This document shows, piece after piece, positions 1 to 6,410 of a stretch of DNA of 12,961 nt. The position numbers and the translations under genes are program-made. The notes beneath the pieces were generated by a model. It did not search any database. It saw only the letters and a list, made by a program, of their open reading frames with translations, and was not told where the DNA came from. Every line of letters starts with the position of its first letter. Positions within the stretch are counted from its first letter, which is position 1. Origin of the DNA: a bacterium (GTDB lineage: Bacteria; Patescibacteriota; Saccharimonadia; Saccharimonadales; UBA4665); the NCBI GenBank assembly GCA_021804315.1, contig JAJZHX010000008.1:1-12961 (forward strand). The letters are read 5' to 3'.

Positions 1-677
1 GTTTTTTGTCTGAAATAAACTAAAACTAAACTTAGAGAAAAAGTATCAATAGCCGCAATATAAAGCGGTCCCGCCGAACCACCTTCTGGCAAATGTAAAG
101 ACGCGAAAAGAAGACTAGTAATGATGGCTGCTAGCCAGACTTTCATCTTTTTTCTTAAACTAGTAAAGATTAAGCCCCGAAAAATAATTTCTTCTGCAAT
201 AGGCGGTAAAATAACCAGCGATATAAAGGATAGAATAATTTCTGGTCCCCCGTGAACGCCCGTAAAACCAATCTGTTGCTTTTCGTTAACATTGAGGTTT
301 GGAAAGATTTTAATTGCCACATTAAGTAGCACAAAATAAATTACAAAGTATGCCGGCAAGCCCATAAGACCAAAAACTGGGTCAAGCAATTTTGGTTTTC
401 TAAGGCCAATAGCTTTTAACTTAACTTTATCTTTATTAAGGTATATATAAACTAGGCCTACAGCAATACTCTCGGCTATTAAAACATAGCTAAACTGCGC
501 CAAAATTGAATTATTTAGCCAGCTATTACCTCTTTGAACAGACCAATGTCTAATAAGTGGATAAATCGATAAAAAAATACCAGCGATTATTTGAGAACCA
601 AATAGAGCTCCTATGCCTACTAATACACCTAGCCAAGCATTCCAAGTATGACTATGTTTATAAGAATCTGTGGACAT
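1..677 (-). CDS. CPBP-family intramembrane glutamic protease (CAAX protease/bacteriocin-processing type), 3' end cut by window edge
   Basis: I translated 225 residues from an ATG at 677; the frame is still open at the left edge, so the C-terminus is missing. The protein is polytopic, with hydrophobic stretches near residues 14-40, 62-80, 102-122, 145-160 and 182-194. CPBP motif 1 appears as EEIIFRG (E162, E163, R167) and motif 2 as FASLH (F191, H195); in the family these Glu and His residues form the membrane-embedded catalytic site. The third motif should lie beyond the edge. The substrate is unknown: bacterial members act in peptide maturation, bacteriocin self-immunity or membrane protein turnover. 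The start overlaps the end of the upstream site-2 protease gene by 20 bases, no Shine-Dalgarno is visible, and an in-frame stop lies just upstream of the ATG. Translational coupling is therefore likely. The family call is firm; the role is open. Confidence 0.85.
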   Translation of the reverse strand, partial: MSTDSYKHSHTWNAWLGVLVGIGALFGSQIIAGIFLSIYPLIRHWSVQRGNSWLNNSILAQFSYVLIAESIAVGLVYIYLNKDKVKLKAIGLRKPKLLDPVFGLMGLPAYFVIYFVLLNVAIKIFPNLNVNEKQQIGFTGVHGGPEIILSFISLVILPPIAEEIIFRGLIFTSLRKKMKVWLAAIITSLLFASLHLPEGGSAGPLYIAAIDTFSLSLVLVYFRQK

Positions 678-1872
678 CAGAAATTGTAATTAAAATAAAT
701 AAACATATTAAAATAATCATACTACCGGCAACAATTGCTTCTTCCCTTTTAGGACTTAGTGGTTTTTTGATAGCATGCGTAAATAGAGTCATCCATAATC
801 TGCCACCGTCAAGAGCTGGTACAGGTAATAAATTCATAATAGCAAGAGTTAATGAGATAATCGCAATTACAAATAACATGAACGTAAAGCCAAGACTGGC
901 GCTATCTTTTAAAATAATAGCAATACCGACTGGTCCAGTAACTTCGCTAGTTGCCCTACAGACTCCATTAGCTCTTACCACCGAGTTACCACTGACTATG
1001 CCAGCAATTGCACTACCTAATCCTCCTAAAGCATGCCCTAGGCCTGCAAAAGTTACAACTGTTGCTTGAATACTAAAACCAACCGCATTGATTGGCGCCG
1101 CCCAGGTTGATCGTTCTAGCATATACTGATTAGCGGTAATACCTAGATAACCTTTAGGAGAAGTTACGTTAAGACAATCTAATTTAGTCGATTTTATTTT
1201 TTTTAGATAAGCCGATTGACTAGCCCCAACCACCGATAGACTAAGTAAGGTCGTAGTCTTTTTTATAAGTTTATGATTATTTAAAAAATAAATGTTAACT
1301 TTTTGACTAGCCAGACTTTTAGTTAGTGACGGCAAGGTGCTAGCTGAAGTAATCTTAAGTTGTTTGGAGCCTACTTTACCAATAGAAATTAATTGATCAT
1401 CAGACTTTAAGCCAATTTTATAAGCTGGCGAACCAGGCTCAACATAGCCTACCAAAACTTTTGAAACATTAGTTTTAGTATTGCTTGCAACCTTAAACTG
1501 ATTAGCAAGCACTTCTGGCATGCCAATAAGCGAAATAATTGTTAAAAGTACCAAGGCGGTTATTAAGTTCATGGTCACACCAGCCAACATAATTTTAGTT
1601 TTAACCCATAAACTAGCAGCCCCGTAAGAGCCTTTTTGTTTATCGCTATCATGCTCGCCTTTTAGTTTTACAAAACCGCCCAAAGGTAAGGCATTGATAG
1701 AAAATACCCAGCCATCTTTAGTTTTTCTTTTATAAATTGCTGGGGGGAAGAAAATGCCAAACTCTTCAACTTCTACGCCATTACGCCTGGCCATAATAAA
1801 GTGGCCAAACTCATGACTAATAATTAGTCCAATAAATAACAAAACCCCAATAACTAAGATTAATATTGTCAT
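658..1872 (-). CDS. rseP: RseP-type site-2 intramembrane zinc metalloprotease (M50), PDZ domain
   Basis: 404 residues from the ATG at 1872. The zinc-binding HEFGH lies in the first membrane helix (H20, E21, H24). A PDZ domain follows at about residues 139-200 (KVLVGYVEPGSPAYKIGL). GPVGIA sits near residue 314, and the third metal-ligand motif NLLPVPALDGG lies near residues 347-357, with Asp at about 355. This is the standard order for family M50B proteases, which cut membrane-spanning segments after a first cleavage by another protease, as in the RseP/RasP cascades. Length is close to RasP (about 420 residues). A TTG at 1890 could add six residues. I prefer the ATG because an extended -10 box covers the TTG and lies 8 bases from the ATG. 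The gene follows frr and a 216-aa unknown gene, and overlaps the CPBP gene by 20 bases. The gene symbol reflects family membership, not a proven sigma-factor pathway. Confidence 0.93.
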   Translation of the reverse strand: MTILILVIGVLLFIGLIISHEFGHFIMARRNGVEVEEFGIFFPPAIYKRKTKDGWVFSINALPLGGFVKLKGEHDSDKQKGSYGAASLWVKTKIMLAGVTMNLITALVLLTIISLIGMPEVLANQFKVASNTKTNVSKVLVGYVEPGSPAYKIGLKSDDQLISIGKVGSKQLKITSASTLPSLTKSLASQKVNIYFLNNHKLIKKTTTLLSLSVVGASQSAYLKKIKSTKLDCLNVTSPKGYLGITANQYMLERSTWAAPINAVGFSIQATVVTFAGLGHALGGLGSAIAGIVSGNSVVRANGVCRATSEVTGPVGIAIILKDSASLGFTFMLFVIAIISLTLAIMNLLPVPALDGGRLWMTLFTHAIKKPLSPKREEAIVAGSMIILICLFILITISDVHRFL

Positions 1873-1880
1873 TAGCTTAT

Positions 1881-1889
1881 ATTGTAACA
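1881..1889 (-). promoter_or_regulatory. Extended -10 promoter element for the site-2 protease gene
   Basis: On the minus strand this reads TGTTACAAT: TG, one base, then TACAAT (5 of 6 matches to TATAAT). Eight bases separate it from the ATG at 1872, so transcription would begin within about two bases of the start codon. There is no Shine-Dalgarno upstream of the ATG and no good -35 box. The pattern recurs before several genes in this window. It is inferred from sequence only. Confidence 0.45.
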
Positions 1890-1930
1890 AATTAAATTAT
1901 CTATCTGGGATTAAGCTTTAAAACTTCTAG

Positions 1931-2581
1931 CTAATTTTTTGGACTTTCGATTAACTCTAGCTCAATATTATGCTCTCCAGATTCAGTATCAACTAGTCCA
2001 GCAATGTTCAAGTAGTTGCCAAATAAGTGTGGTCTTATTTGAATAAATCCACCAAGAGCCGGAAAAGAGCTTATTCTAATTAAGCGACCAGAGATTTGGC
2101 TATGAGCAGGCAGATACTCCGCCTTTTGAAATTTACCTGCCCAATAAAGATCAAGTATATCTAGAGGTTTTCGAGAATATTTAACAAAAACATTATCGTT
2201 TATTTTAACAGTTATCTTGGCCTTTACGGTATTATTATCCTCAGTAAGTCGATCGTAAAAATTTCTTCCAGTTTCATATTCTTGGTATTTATTAAGGGCA
2301 TTCCGAGTAAATTGGGCAAAACTTAAAATGCCTCGTTCGTCTTCATCTGTGTCCAGAAAGATCTCTTGAAGTTGCTCAGGAGTAGGTATTTCTCCATAGG
2401 CAAATGCTCGATTATTTAATCGATTAAATATTTGGCTGGTTAAATCAACATTTTGTTCGTTTAAATCTCTTAAATATTCTAAACAATCACTTTGCTTCTG
2501 CCATAAAATTACATCATTGCCAATAGCATCAAGATAAGCCTTACCAAAAGATAAGTTTGCTTTAGCTATTTCAAAACTCAT
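1931..2581 (-). CDS. Hypothetical protein, 216 aa, soluble
   Basis: I do not recognise a family. The protein has no signal peptide or membrane helix. The N-terminal part (about residues 1-115) looks mainly helical and acidic, with an ETPEQ-like helix start and a DTDEDERG patch near residue 80. The C-terminal part (about 116-212) alternates hydrophobic residues as beta strands would, for example KAKITVKIND and GRLIRISSFPALGGFIQIRP. No conserved catalytic motif stands out. It lies 58 bases upstream of the site-2 protease start and 192 bases downstream of frr, all on one strand, in the interval where other bacteria carry dxr, uppS and cdsA; it resembles none of these. The ATG at 2581 has no Shine-Dalgarno. 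A weak TTGCTA and TAATAT pair with 17-base spacing ends 9 bases before the ATG, so it may have its own promoter. Length and clean codon structure support a real gene. Confidence 0.75.
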   Translation of the reverse strand: MSFEIAKANLSFGKAYLDAIGNDVILWQKQSDCLEYLRDLNEQNVDLTSQIFNRLNNRAFAYGEIPTPEQLQEIFLDTDEDERGILSFAQFTRNALNKYQEYETGRNFYDRLTEDNNTVKAKITVKINDNVFVKYSRKPLDILDLYWAGKFQKAEYLPAHSQISGRLIRISSFPALGGFIQIRPHLFGNYLNIAGLVDTESGEHNIELELIESPKN

Positions 2582-2773
2582 GGTAAAACTATATTAACTA
2601 CTAATTATTGTCTTAGCAAACATAGGCGGTTTATTGTCTCTTGCTAAAAATTTACAAATTTTATAGTCAACTTTATAAAGTGACCCCGAAACAAATATGA
2701 CTAACGATACCAGTAGCTAAAATAACTTTTAATGATTGTCCTTTCTTAGATAAACTACTTTTTTTAAACAACT

Positions 2774-3337
2774 CTATAGAGTTAATATTTCTGCCTCTTT
2801 ATCTTTGGCTGCTCGTTCAATAGACTGCCTAGCTTTATTAATAATTGCTTCTATCTTATCTTCTAGCCTCTTGGCTTCATCTTCGCCAAGCGATTTGTCT
2901 TTTTTGGCTTTATCAATTAAATCCATAGCCTGATGTCTAGCATTTCTTATAGCTATCATTGTTTCTTCTTGCTTAAGACCAATCTGTTTTGCTAGTTCAC
3001 GCCTACGCTCTTCATTAAGCGGGGGGATAGGCACACGTATAAGCCTACCGTCATCTGTCGGATTAAGGCCTAAACTATTATCATTTCTTATGGCCCTGAC
3101 TATAGCTTCAAGATTTGTCGTATCAAATGGATTAATCTGCAGTAATTGTGCCTCAGTAACCATAATTGAAGCCAGTTGATTAATTGGCATAATCGTTCCA
3201 TAAGCTTCAACCTTAACGCCATCAAGCATAGCTTTATTAGCTCTGCCAGTACTTAGAGCCTTTAAGCCATCATTAAACCTATCTATTATTTGGTCAGCTT
3301 TGTGATTAGTTTCACGTTCAATATTATCTAAATTCAT
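2774..3337 (-). CDS. frr: Ribosome recycling factor (RRF)
   Basis: 187 residues, matching the family's usual 185 or so, and alignable over its whole length. The N-terminal helix contains LKALSTGRANKAMLDGVKVEAYG (the STGRA..LLD..VEYYG region of RRF). The beta domain shows INPFDTTNLEAIVRAI and LGLNPTDDGRLIRVPIPPLNEERRREL, and the C-terminal helices contain IRNARHQAMDLI and GEDEAKRLEDKIEAIINKA. RRF works with EF-G to split post-termination ribosomes in the cytoplasm. It lies 24 bases after tsf with no pyrH between them, unlike the usual tsf-pyrH-frr order. The short spacer has no clear Shine-Dalgarno, only a weak AAGATA, so coupling to tsf translation is plausible. Identification is secure. Confidence 0.97.
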   Translation of the reverse strand: MNLDNIERETNHKADQIIDRFNDGLKALSTGRANKAMLDGVKVEAYGTIMPINQLASIMVTEAQLLQINPFDTTNLEAIVRAIRNDNSLGLNPTDDGRLIRVPIPPLNEERRRELAKQIGLKQEETMIAIRNARHQAMDLIDKAKKDKSLGEDEAKRLEDKIEAIINKARQSIERAAKDKEAEILTL

Positions 3338-3361
3338 TATCTTATATAGTACAGTACTTGT

Positions 3362-3961
3362 CTATTTCTCGCCTAGAGCAATTCTATGAAATCGTCTAAC
3401 AACTATGTTTTCTCCTAGCCTAGCAGCATGCTCCTTAATAAGATCAGCTACACTTTGGTCTGGATTTTTAACAAATGCTTGATCGAGTAAGCATTTTTCC
3501 GAAAAATACTTTTTTATTTGACCTTCAATCATTTTATTAATGATTTCATCACTCTTTTTACTATCTTGAGCCTTAGCTGAGTCGGTGAATTCTTGTAAAA
3601 CTCGTTTTTTTTCAGATTCCGGAATGGTCTCTTGGCTTAAATAAAGCGGATCCATGGCTGCAATATGCATACTAATATCCTTAACTAAACTCTGAAACAT
3701 TTCATTTCTGGCAACAAAATCTGTTTCACAATTGACTTCTACTAAGACACCGATCCTATTGTCATGATTATAGGTTCCTATTATGCCTTCCCGGGCTTCT
3801 CTTTCGCCTCGTTTTTCGGCTTTAGTTAAGCCTTTTTTGCGCATTGCTTCTAGAGCCTTGTCAAAGTCACCGTTAGACTCTTCTAAAGCTTTTTTGGCGT
3901 CTGTTAAACCAACTCCTGTTAAATCTTTTAGCCTTTTAACTGCTTCAATCTCTACTGACAT
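3362..3961 (-). CDS. tsf: Translation elongation factor Ts (EF-Ts), short form
   Basis: 199 residues. The N-terminal UBA-like domain is clear (residues 1-50: IEAVKRLKDLTGVGLTDAKKALEE, then the helix ending in MRKKGLTKAEKR). The signature contacting the nucleotide site of EF-Tu is present as NCETDFVARN (T80, D81, F82, V83). EF-Ts catalyses GDP release from EF-Tu in the cytoplasm. The length resembles the compact form of Thermus (about 196 residues) rather than the 283-residue E. coli protein, so the duplicated core subdomain is reduced. The Shine-Dalgarno AAGGA sits 6 bases before the ATG, supporting this start. It lies 25 bases downstream of rpsB and 24 upstream of frr in what looks like one transcript. 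Confidence 0.97.
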   Translation of the reverse strand: MSVEIEAVKRLKDLTGVGLTDAKKALEESNGDFDKALEAMRKKGLTKAEKRGEREAREGIIGTYNHDNRIGVLVEVNCETDFVARNEMFQSLVKDISMHIAAMDPLYLSQETIPESEKKRVLQEFTDSAKAQDSKKSDEIINKMIEGQIKKYFSEKCLLDQAFVKNPDQSVADLIKEHAARLGENIVVRRFHRIALGEK

Positions 3962-3986
3962 AAATATTCCTTAGATTACTTTTTAG

Positions 3987-4703
3987 TTAAGTAGTTTTTG
4001 CTTCACTTTTAATTTTAGACTTGCCGTTATTAACAGCTTTTTTAATATAATCCAACATTAATTTTATTGTCTTAATAGCGTCATCGTTGGAAGGTATAGG
4101 GTAAGTAATACCAATAGGATCAGCATTAGTGTCTACCAGTGCAACAATTGGAATACCAATTTTCTTGGCTTCTTTAACGGCATTAGCATCGTTGATGACA
4201 TCAACTACAAATATTGCTCCTGGTTTTTTATTTAAGCTTTTAATACCGCCATAAATTTTATCCAGCCTTGCTATCTCTTCCTGATAACGTTGGACTTCTA
4301 GCTTAGAATATTTATTGGCTAATTCGCCACTTGCCAAACGATTTTCAAGTTCCTGTAGATACTTTACTCTTGCGCCAATGGTATTCCAGTTGGTTAGCAT
4401 CCCACCAAGCCACCGTTCCGTCACATAAGGCATACCTAGTTCAATAGCAGTTGTTTTAACCGTCTCCTGAGCTTGTCTTTTTGTGCCAACAAAAAGAATC
4501 TGTTTACTTTCCGATGCGGTTTTTTCAATAAAACTTAAGGCTTGTTCTAAATTATCTTTGGTTTTCGTTAAGTCTATAATATGAGTGCCGTTACGATTAG
4601 AGTGAATATACGGCGCCATTTTGGGATGCCAACGTTCCGTTTTGTGCCCAAAGTGAGCACCAGCAGCTAATAGGTCTTTAATGTCAATGTCATTATTTGC
4701 CAT
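3987..4703 (-). CDS. rpsB: 30S ribosomal protein uS2
   Basis: 238 residues, normal for S2. The characteristic N-terminus is present: DLLAAGAHFGHKTERWHPKMAPYIHSNRNGTHIIDL. It is followed by ILFVGTKRQAQETV, YVTERWLGGMLTNWNTI, KKPGAIFVVDVINDANAVKEAKKIGIPIVALVDTNADP and the ITYPIPSNDDAIKTIKLM block. S2 binds the small subunit body near S1 and the platform, and is needed for initiation. The Shine-Dalgarno GAAAGGA lies 6 bases before the ATG and is one of the best in the window. A strong promoter lies about 96 bases upstream, and the leader between them may form a regulatory structure. It is the first gene of the rpsB-tsf-frr group. Confidence 0.98.
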   Translation of the reverse strand: MANNDIDIKDLLAAGAHFGHKTERWHPKMAPYIHSNRNGTHIIDLTKTKDNLEQALSFIEKTASESKQILFVGTKRQAQETVKTTAIELGMPYVTERWLGGMLTNWNTIGARVKYLQELENRLASGELANKYSKLEVQRYQEEIARLDKIYGGIKSLNKKPGAIFVVDVINDANAVKEAKKIGIPIVALVDTNADPIGITYPIPSNDDAIKTIKLMLDYIKKAVNNGKSKIKSEAKTT

Positions 4704-4709
4704 AATTAG

Positions 4710-4759
4710 TCCTTTCTCTTCAATTGAGTGCCATTTTAACTGGTAAACCAGTAAAAGGA
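4710..4759 (-). promoter_or_regulatory. Possible regulatory leader structure of rpsB: anti-Shine-Dalgarno plus hairpin
   Basis: On the minus strand, TCCTTTT (4759-4753) is directly followed by the inverted repeat ACTGG-TTTA-CCAGT (4752-4739), and 22 bases later by the rpsB Shine-Dalgarno GAAAGGA (4716-4710). TCCTTTT can pair with GAAAGGA over seven bases, one of them a G-U pair, enclosing the small hairpin and hiding the ribosome binding site. Autoregulation of rpsB through its leader is established in E. coli and relatives; whether this leader does the same is inference. Confidence 0.35.
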
Positions 4760-4798
4760 GGATTAAATCTCAATTTGTTTAATTATTAAATTAATAAC

Positions 4799-4827
4799 AT
4801 TTTAACAGATAGCCAGCTGTTATTCAA
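4799..4827 (-). promoter_or_regulatory. Promoter of the rpsB-tsf-frr group
   Basis: On the minus strand TTGAAT (4827-4822, 4 of 6 to the -35 consensus) and TAAAAT (4804-4799, 5 of 6 to the -10 consensus) are separated by exactly 17 bases, and the -10 is preceded by TGT, giving an extended -10. The predicted transcription start is near 4792, leaving a leader of about 89 bases before the rpsB ATG. Confidence 0.65.
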
Positions 4828-4871
4828 ATAGATTATTAAAGTAATTCGCTAAGCTACTTACTTCCTTCAAC

Positions 4872-5111
4872 TTAGCTTTTAGACTTAGCAATAGCTGTCA
4901 TGATGAAGCCAGCTGTTAACCAATTAGCAACTATGAAAAGCAAAACTACCCAAATAGAAGCAATATCTTTAATAGCAACAACAAAACTAAAAGCCAGATA
5001 AATAATAAAAGGAATATACAGTAACCAGCCAATGCTATTTTTCGGTAAATAGCTACCTCTTACTCTATAAAACCAAGTCTTATTGCTAGATTTTTTTATT
5101 TTTTTTGCCAT
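4872..5111 (-). CDS. Small two-helix membrane protein of unknown function, 79 aa
   Basis: No family recognised. A very basic N-terminus (residues 1-26, seven Lys in the first 11 residues) precedes two hydrophobic segments at about residues 27-46 (IGWLLYIPFIIYLAFSFVVA) and 52-75, and the protein ends in KSKS. By the positive-inside rule both ends should face the cytoplasm. It is transcribed divergently from the 234-aa membrane protein and lies just upstream of the rpsB promoter on the same strand. There is no Shine-Dalgarno; an extended -10 box ends 6 bases before the ATG, predicting a leaderless mRNA that begins at the start codon. The composition (membrane segments with a basic cap) and the start context support a real gene, but nothing shows its role. 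Confidence 0.7.
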   Translation of the reverse strand: MAKKIKKSSNKTWFYRVRGSYLPKNSIGWLLYIPFIIYLAFSFVVAIKDIASIWVVLLFIVANWLTAGFIMTAIAKSKS

Positions 5112-5117
5112 TATTAA

Positions 5118-5126
5118 ATACTAGCA
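5118..5126 (-). promoter_or_regulatory. Extended -10 promoter element for the 79-aa membrane protein
   Basis: The minus strand reads TGCTAGTAT, a TGn followed by TAGTAT (4 of 6 matches), then exactly six bases, then ATG. Standard -10 to +1 spacing puts the first transcribed base on the A of the start codon. No convincing -35 box is present (TTCTTA at 17-base spacing, 3 of 6). Confidence 0.4.
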
Positions 5127-5193
5127 TGGTTTATAAAATTTAAGAAGTTTGACCCTTTATAAACAAAGTGTCTATTTGTTTGGCATTTATTTT

Positions 5194-5222
5194 TTGACAT
5201 AAGTACAATAGTCCTATACTAT
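5194..5222 (+). promoter_or_regulatory. Promoter of the 234-aa membrane protein gene
   Basis: A perfect -35 box TTGACA (5194-5199) is followed after 17 bases by TACTAT (5217-5222, 4 of 6 to the -10 consensus). Transcription should begin near 5229, giving a leader of about 35 bases that contains the AGGA ribosome binding site at 5254-5257, six bases before the ATG. Confidence 0.65.
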
Positions 5223-5263
5223 CTAGAGTATATATAACAACATTAAAAATATTAGGATAAAAA

Positions 5264-5968
5264 ATGAAAAAGAGAAATTTGTTAGCAGTTTTTTTACTAA
5301 GTATTCTAACGTTTGGGATTTATAACATCTACTGGCTAGTAAAAACTAAAAAAGAATTAAATTCTAAAACCAAAATTCACGTCATGTCTATCTGGCTACT
5401 TTTACTGCCTGCTATCGTGTTTATTGTAGCTCTTATTGTTGGCCTTGTTGTAGGCTTTAGTAGCGGTAATACTCAAACTTCGGGAGGAGCTGGCATCGCA
5501 GTTATTTTAATAGACATTTTTGCTTGGATAATCCTCTTCCCCATAATGTTCTTTTGGTTCTTTGGTTTTTCCAAAGCAGTTAATGAATATACTGACGGCA
5601 GGTTAAGTACTGCTTTAACTTTTTTGCTATTCTTTTCGGGTACGGTTTTAGGTATTTTCTTTGCCCAGGATACCTTTAACGAAATGATTGACCAAGGTAT
5701 AGAGCCCGGTCAAGCACTCAGACCTACAAATAATTTTGCTCCATCACCAAATCCGACTGCTTTAGCTCCTCAACCTCTAGCCAGTAATCCGGTGGTTGAT
5801 CAGCAAAATCAGGCAATACAACCGTCTATGCAAGCTACCCCAATGGCATCATCTCCATCACCTGCTACTCCGGTCCAAAGTAACGGTTTTGTATCTTCAG
5901 ACGTTCAGCCGATGGTTACTGGCGAACAAGTTGCGCCTCAAACACCTCCAGCAAGCCCAGTTTTATAG
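5264..5968 (+). CDS. Multipass membrane protein with DUF4234-like N-terminus and Pro/Ala/Gln-rich tail
   Basis: 234 residues. The first helix, KKRNLLAVFLLSILTFGIYNIYWLVKTKKELN (residues 2-33), resembles the DUF4234 pattern of a TFGIYxxYW motif followed by a basic KTKKELN end. Further hydrophobic segments lie at about 42-64, 76-100 and 114-134. After residue 150 comes a low-complexity tail of roughly 85 residues rich in Pro, Ala, Gln and Ser and almost without charge, likely disordered. Proteins of this style are common in Saccharibacteria and Actinobacteria, but their function is unknown. It has its own strong promoter and an AGGA ribosome binding site, and is divergent from the 79-aa membrane protein. 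It ends 51 bases before rpmE, which has a separate promoter. Family assignment is from pattern memory and only moderately sure. Confidence 0.8.
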   Translation: MKKRNLLAVFLLSILTFGIYNIYWLVKTKKELNSKTKIHVMSIWLLLLPAIVFIVALIVGLVVGFSSGNTQTSGGAGIAVILIDIFAWIILFPIMFFWFFGFSKAVNEYTDGRLSTALTFLLFFSGTVLGIFFAQDTFNEMIDQGIEPGQALRPTNNFAPSPNPTALAPQPLASNPVVDQQNQAIQPSMQATPMASSPSPATPVQSNGFVSSDVQPMVTGEQVAPQTPPASPVL

Positions 5969-5978
5969 GATTACTTGC

Positions 5979-6006
5979 TTGACCACTAACGATAAGATGT
6001 TATATA
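5979..6006 (+). promoter_or_regulatory. Promoter of the rpmE-prfA-prmC group
   Basis: TTGACC (5979-5984, 5 of 6 to the -35 consensus) is followed after 16 bases by TATATA (6001-6006, 4 of 6), which is preceded by TGT. The predicted start near 6012-6014 leaves only about 6-8 untranslated bases before the ATG at 6020, and there is no Shine-Dalgarno. Confidence 0.55.
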
Positions 6007-6019
6007 CTTCAATCTCATT

Positions 6020-6355
6020 ATGAAAAAAGATTTGCATCCAGACAATTATCGGCTAGTAATTTTTGAAGACTTAAATAACGGTTCTCGTATTTTAACCCGT
6101 TCAACTATAGCAAGCGAAGAGACCGGGCAGTGGGAAGACGGTAACTCATATCCACTGGTTAAAGTTCATATCACTAGTGCTTCTCATCCCTTTTTTACCG
6201 GAGAAGAAAGAATTTTAGATATAGAAGGTAGAGTAGATAAATTCAAAGCTAGAGTAGCAGCTGGTAAAGCCTCTCAGGCAAAGAGAGCTGTGGCAGCCCA
6301 AAAACAAGCCAAGCGAAAAATTGCAAAAGTAGAAAAAGCTAGTTCTAAAAAATAG
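6020..6355 (+). CDS. rpmE: 50S ribosomal protein bL31, type B (zinc-free), with basic C-terminal extension
   Basis: 111 residues. The N-terminal 75 or so match type-B L31: MKKDLHPDNYRLVIFED, ETGQWEDGNSYPLVKVHITSASHPFFTGEERI and EGRVDKFKAR. There is no cysteine, so this is the zinc-independent form, with no zinc ligands. L31 bridges the large-subunit central protuberance to the small-subunit head. Type-B proteins are usually 80-90 residues; here residues 80-111 form an Ala/Lys/Gln-rich helix-like tail ending in SSKK, probably contacting rRNA. The rpmE-prfA-prmC order is well known in other bacteria. No Shine-Dalgarno precedes the ATG, and a promoter ends only 13 bases upstream. rpmE2/rpmEB are alternative names for the type-B paralogue; this appears to be the operon copy. 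Confidence 0.95.
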   Translation: MKKDLHPDNYRLVIFEDLNNGSRILTRSTIASEETGQWEDGNSYPLVKVHITSASHPFFTGEERILDIEGRVDKFKARVAAGKASQAKRAVAAQKQAKRKIAKVEKASSKK

Positions 6356-6410
6356 CCTCCGGATTCTTTTTTTAGCTTAAATTAATAATTTTTTTAAAGA
6401 AGTATTAACA

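Noticed and set aside
557..1069. A 170-codon plus-strand open frame
   Set aside because: Most of it is antisense to the well-supported site-2 protease and the rest to the CPBP gene. It has no start signal and its composition is that of a reverse-strand shadow.
2673..2771. A 32-codon minus-strand frame starting at TTG just after frr, with a basic N-terminus and a hydrophobic C-terminus, as a microprotein
   Set aside because: It has a TTG start, no Shine-Dalgarno, no promoter and very short length. Nothing separates it from chance in the 192-base frr downstream gap, where I see no other firm feature.
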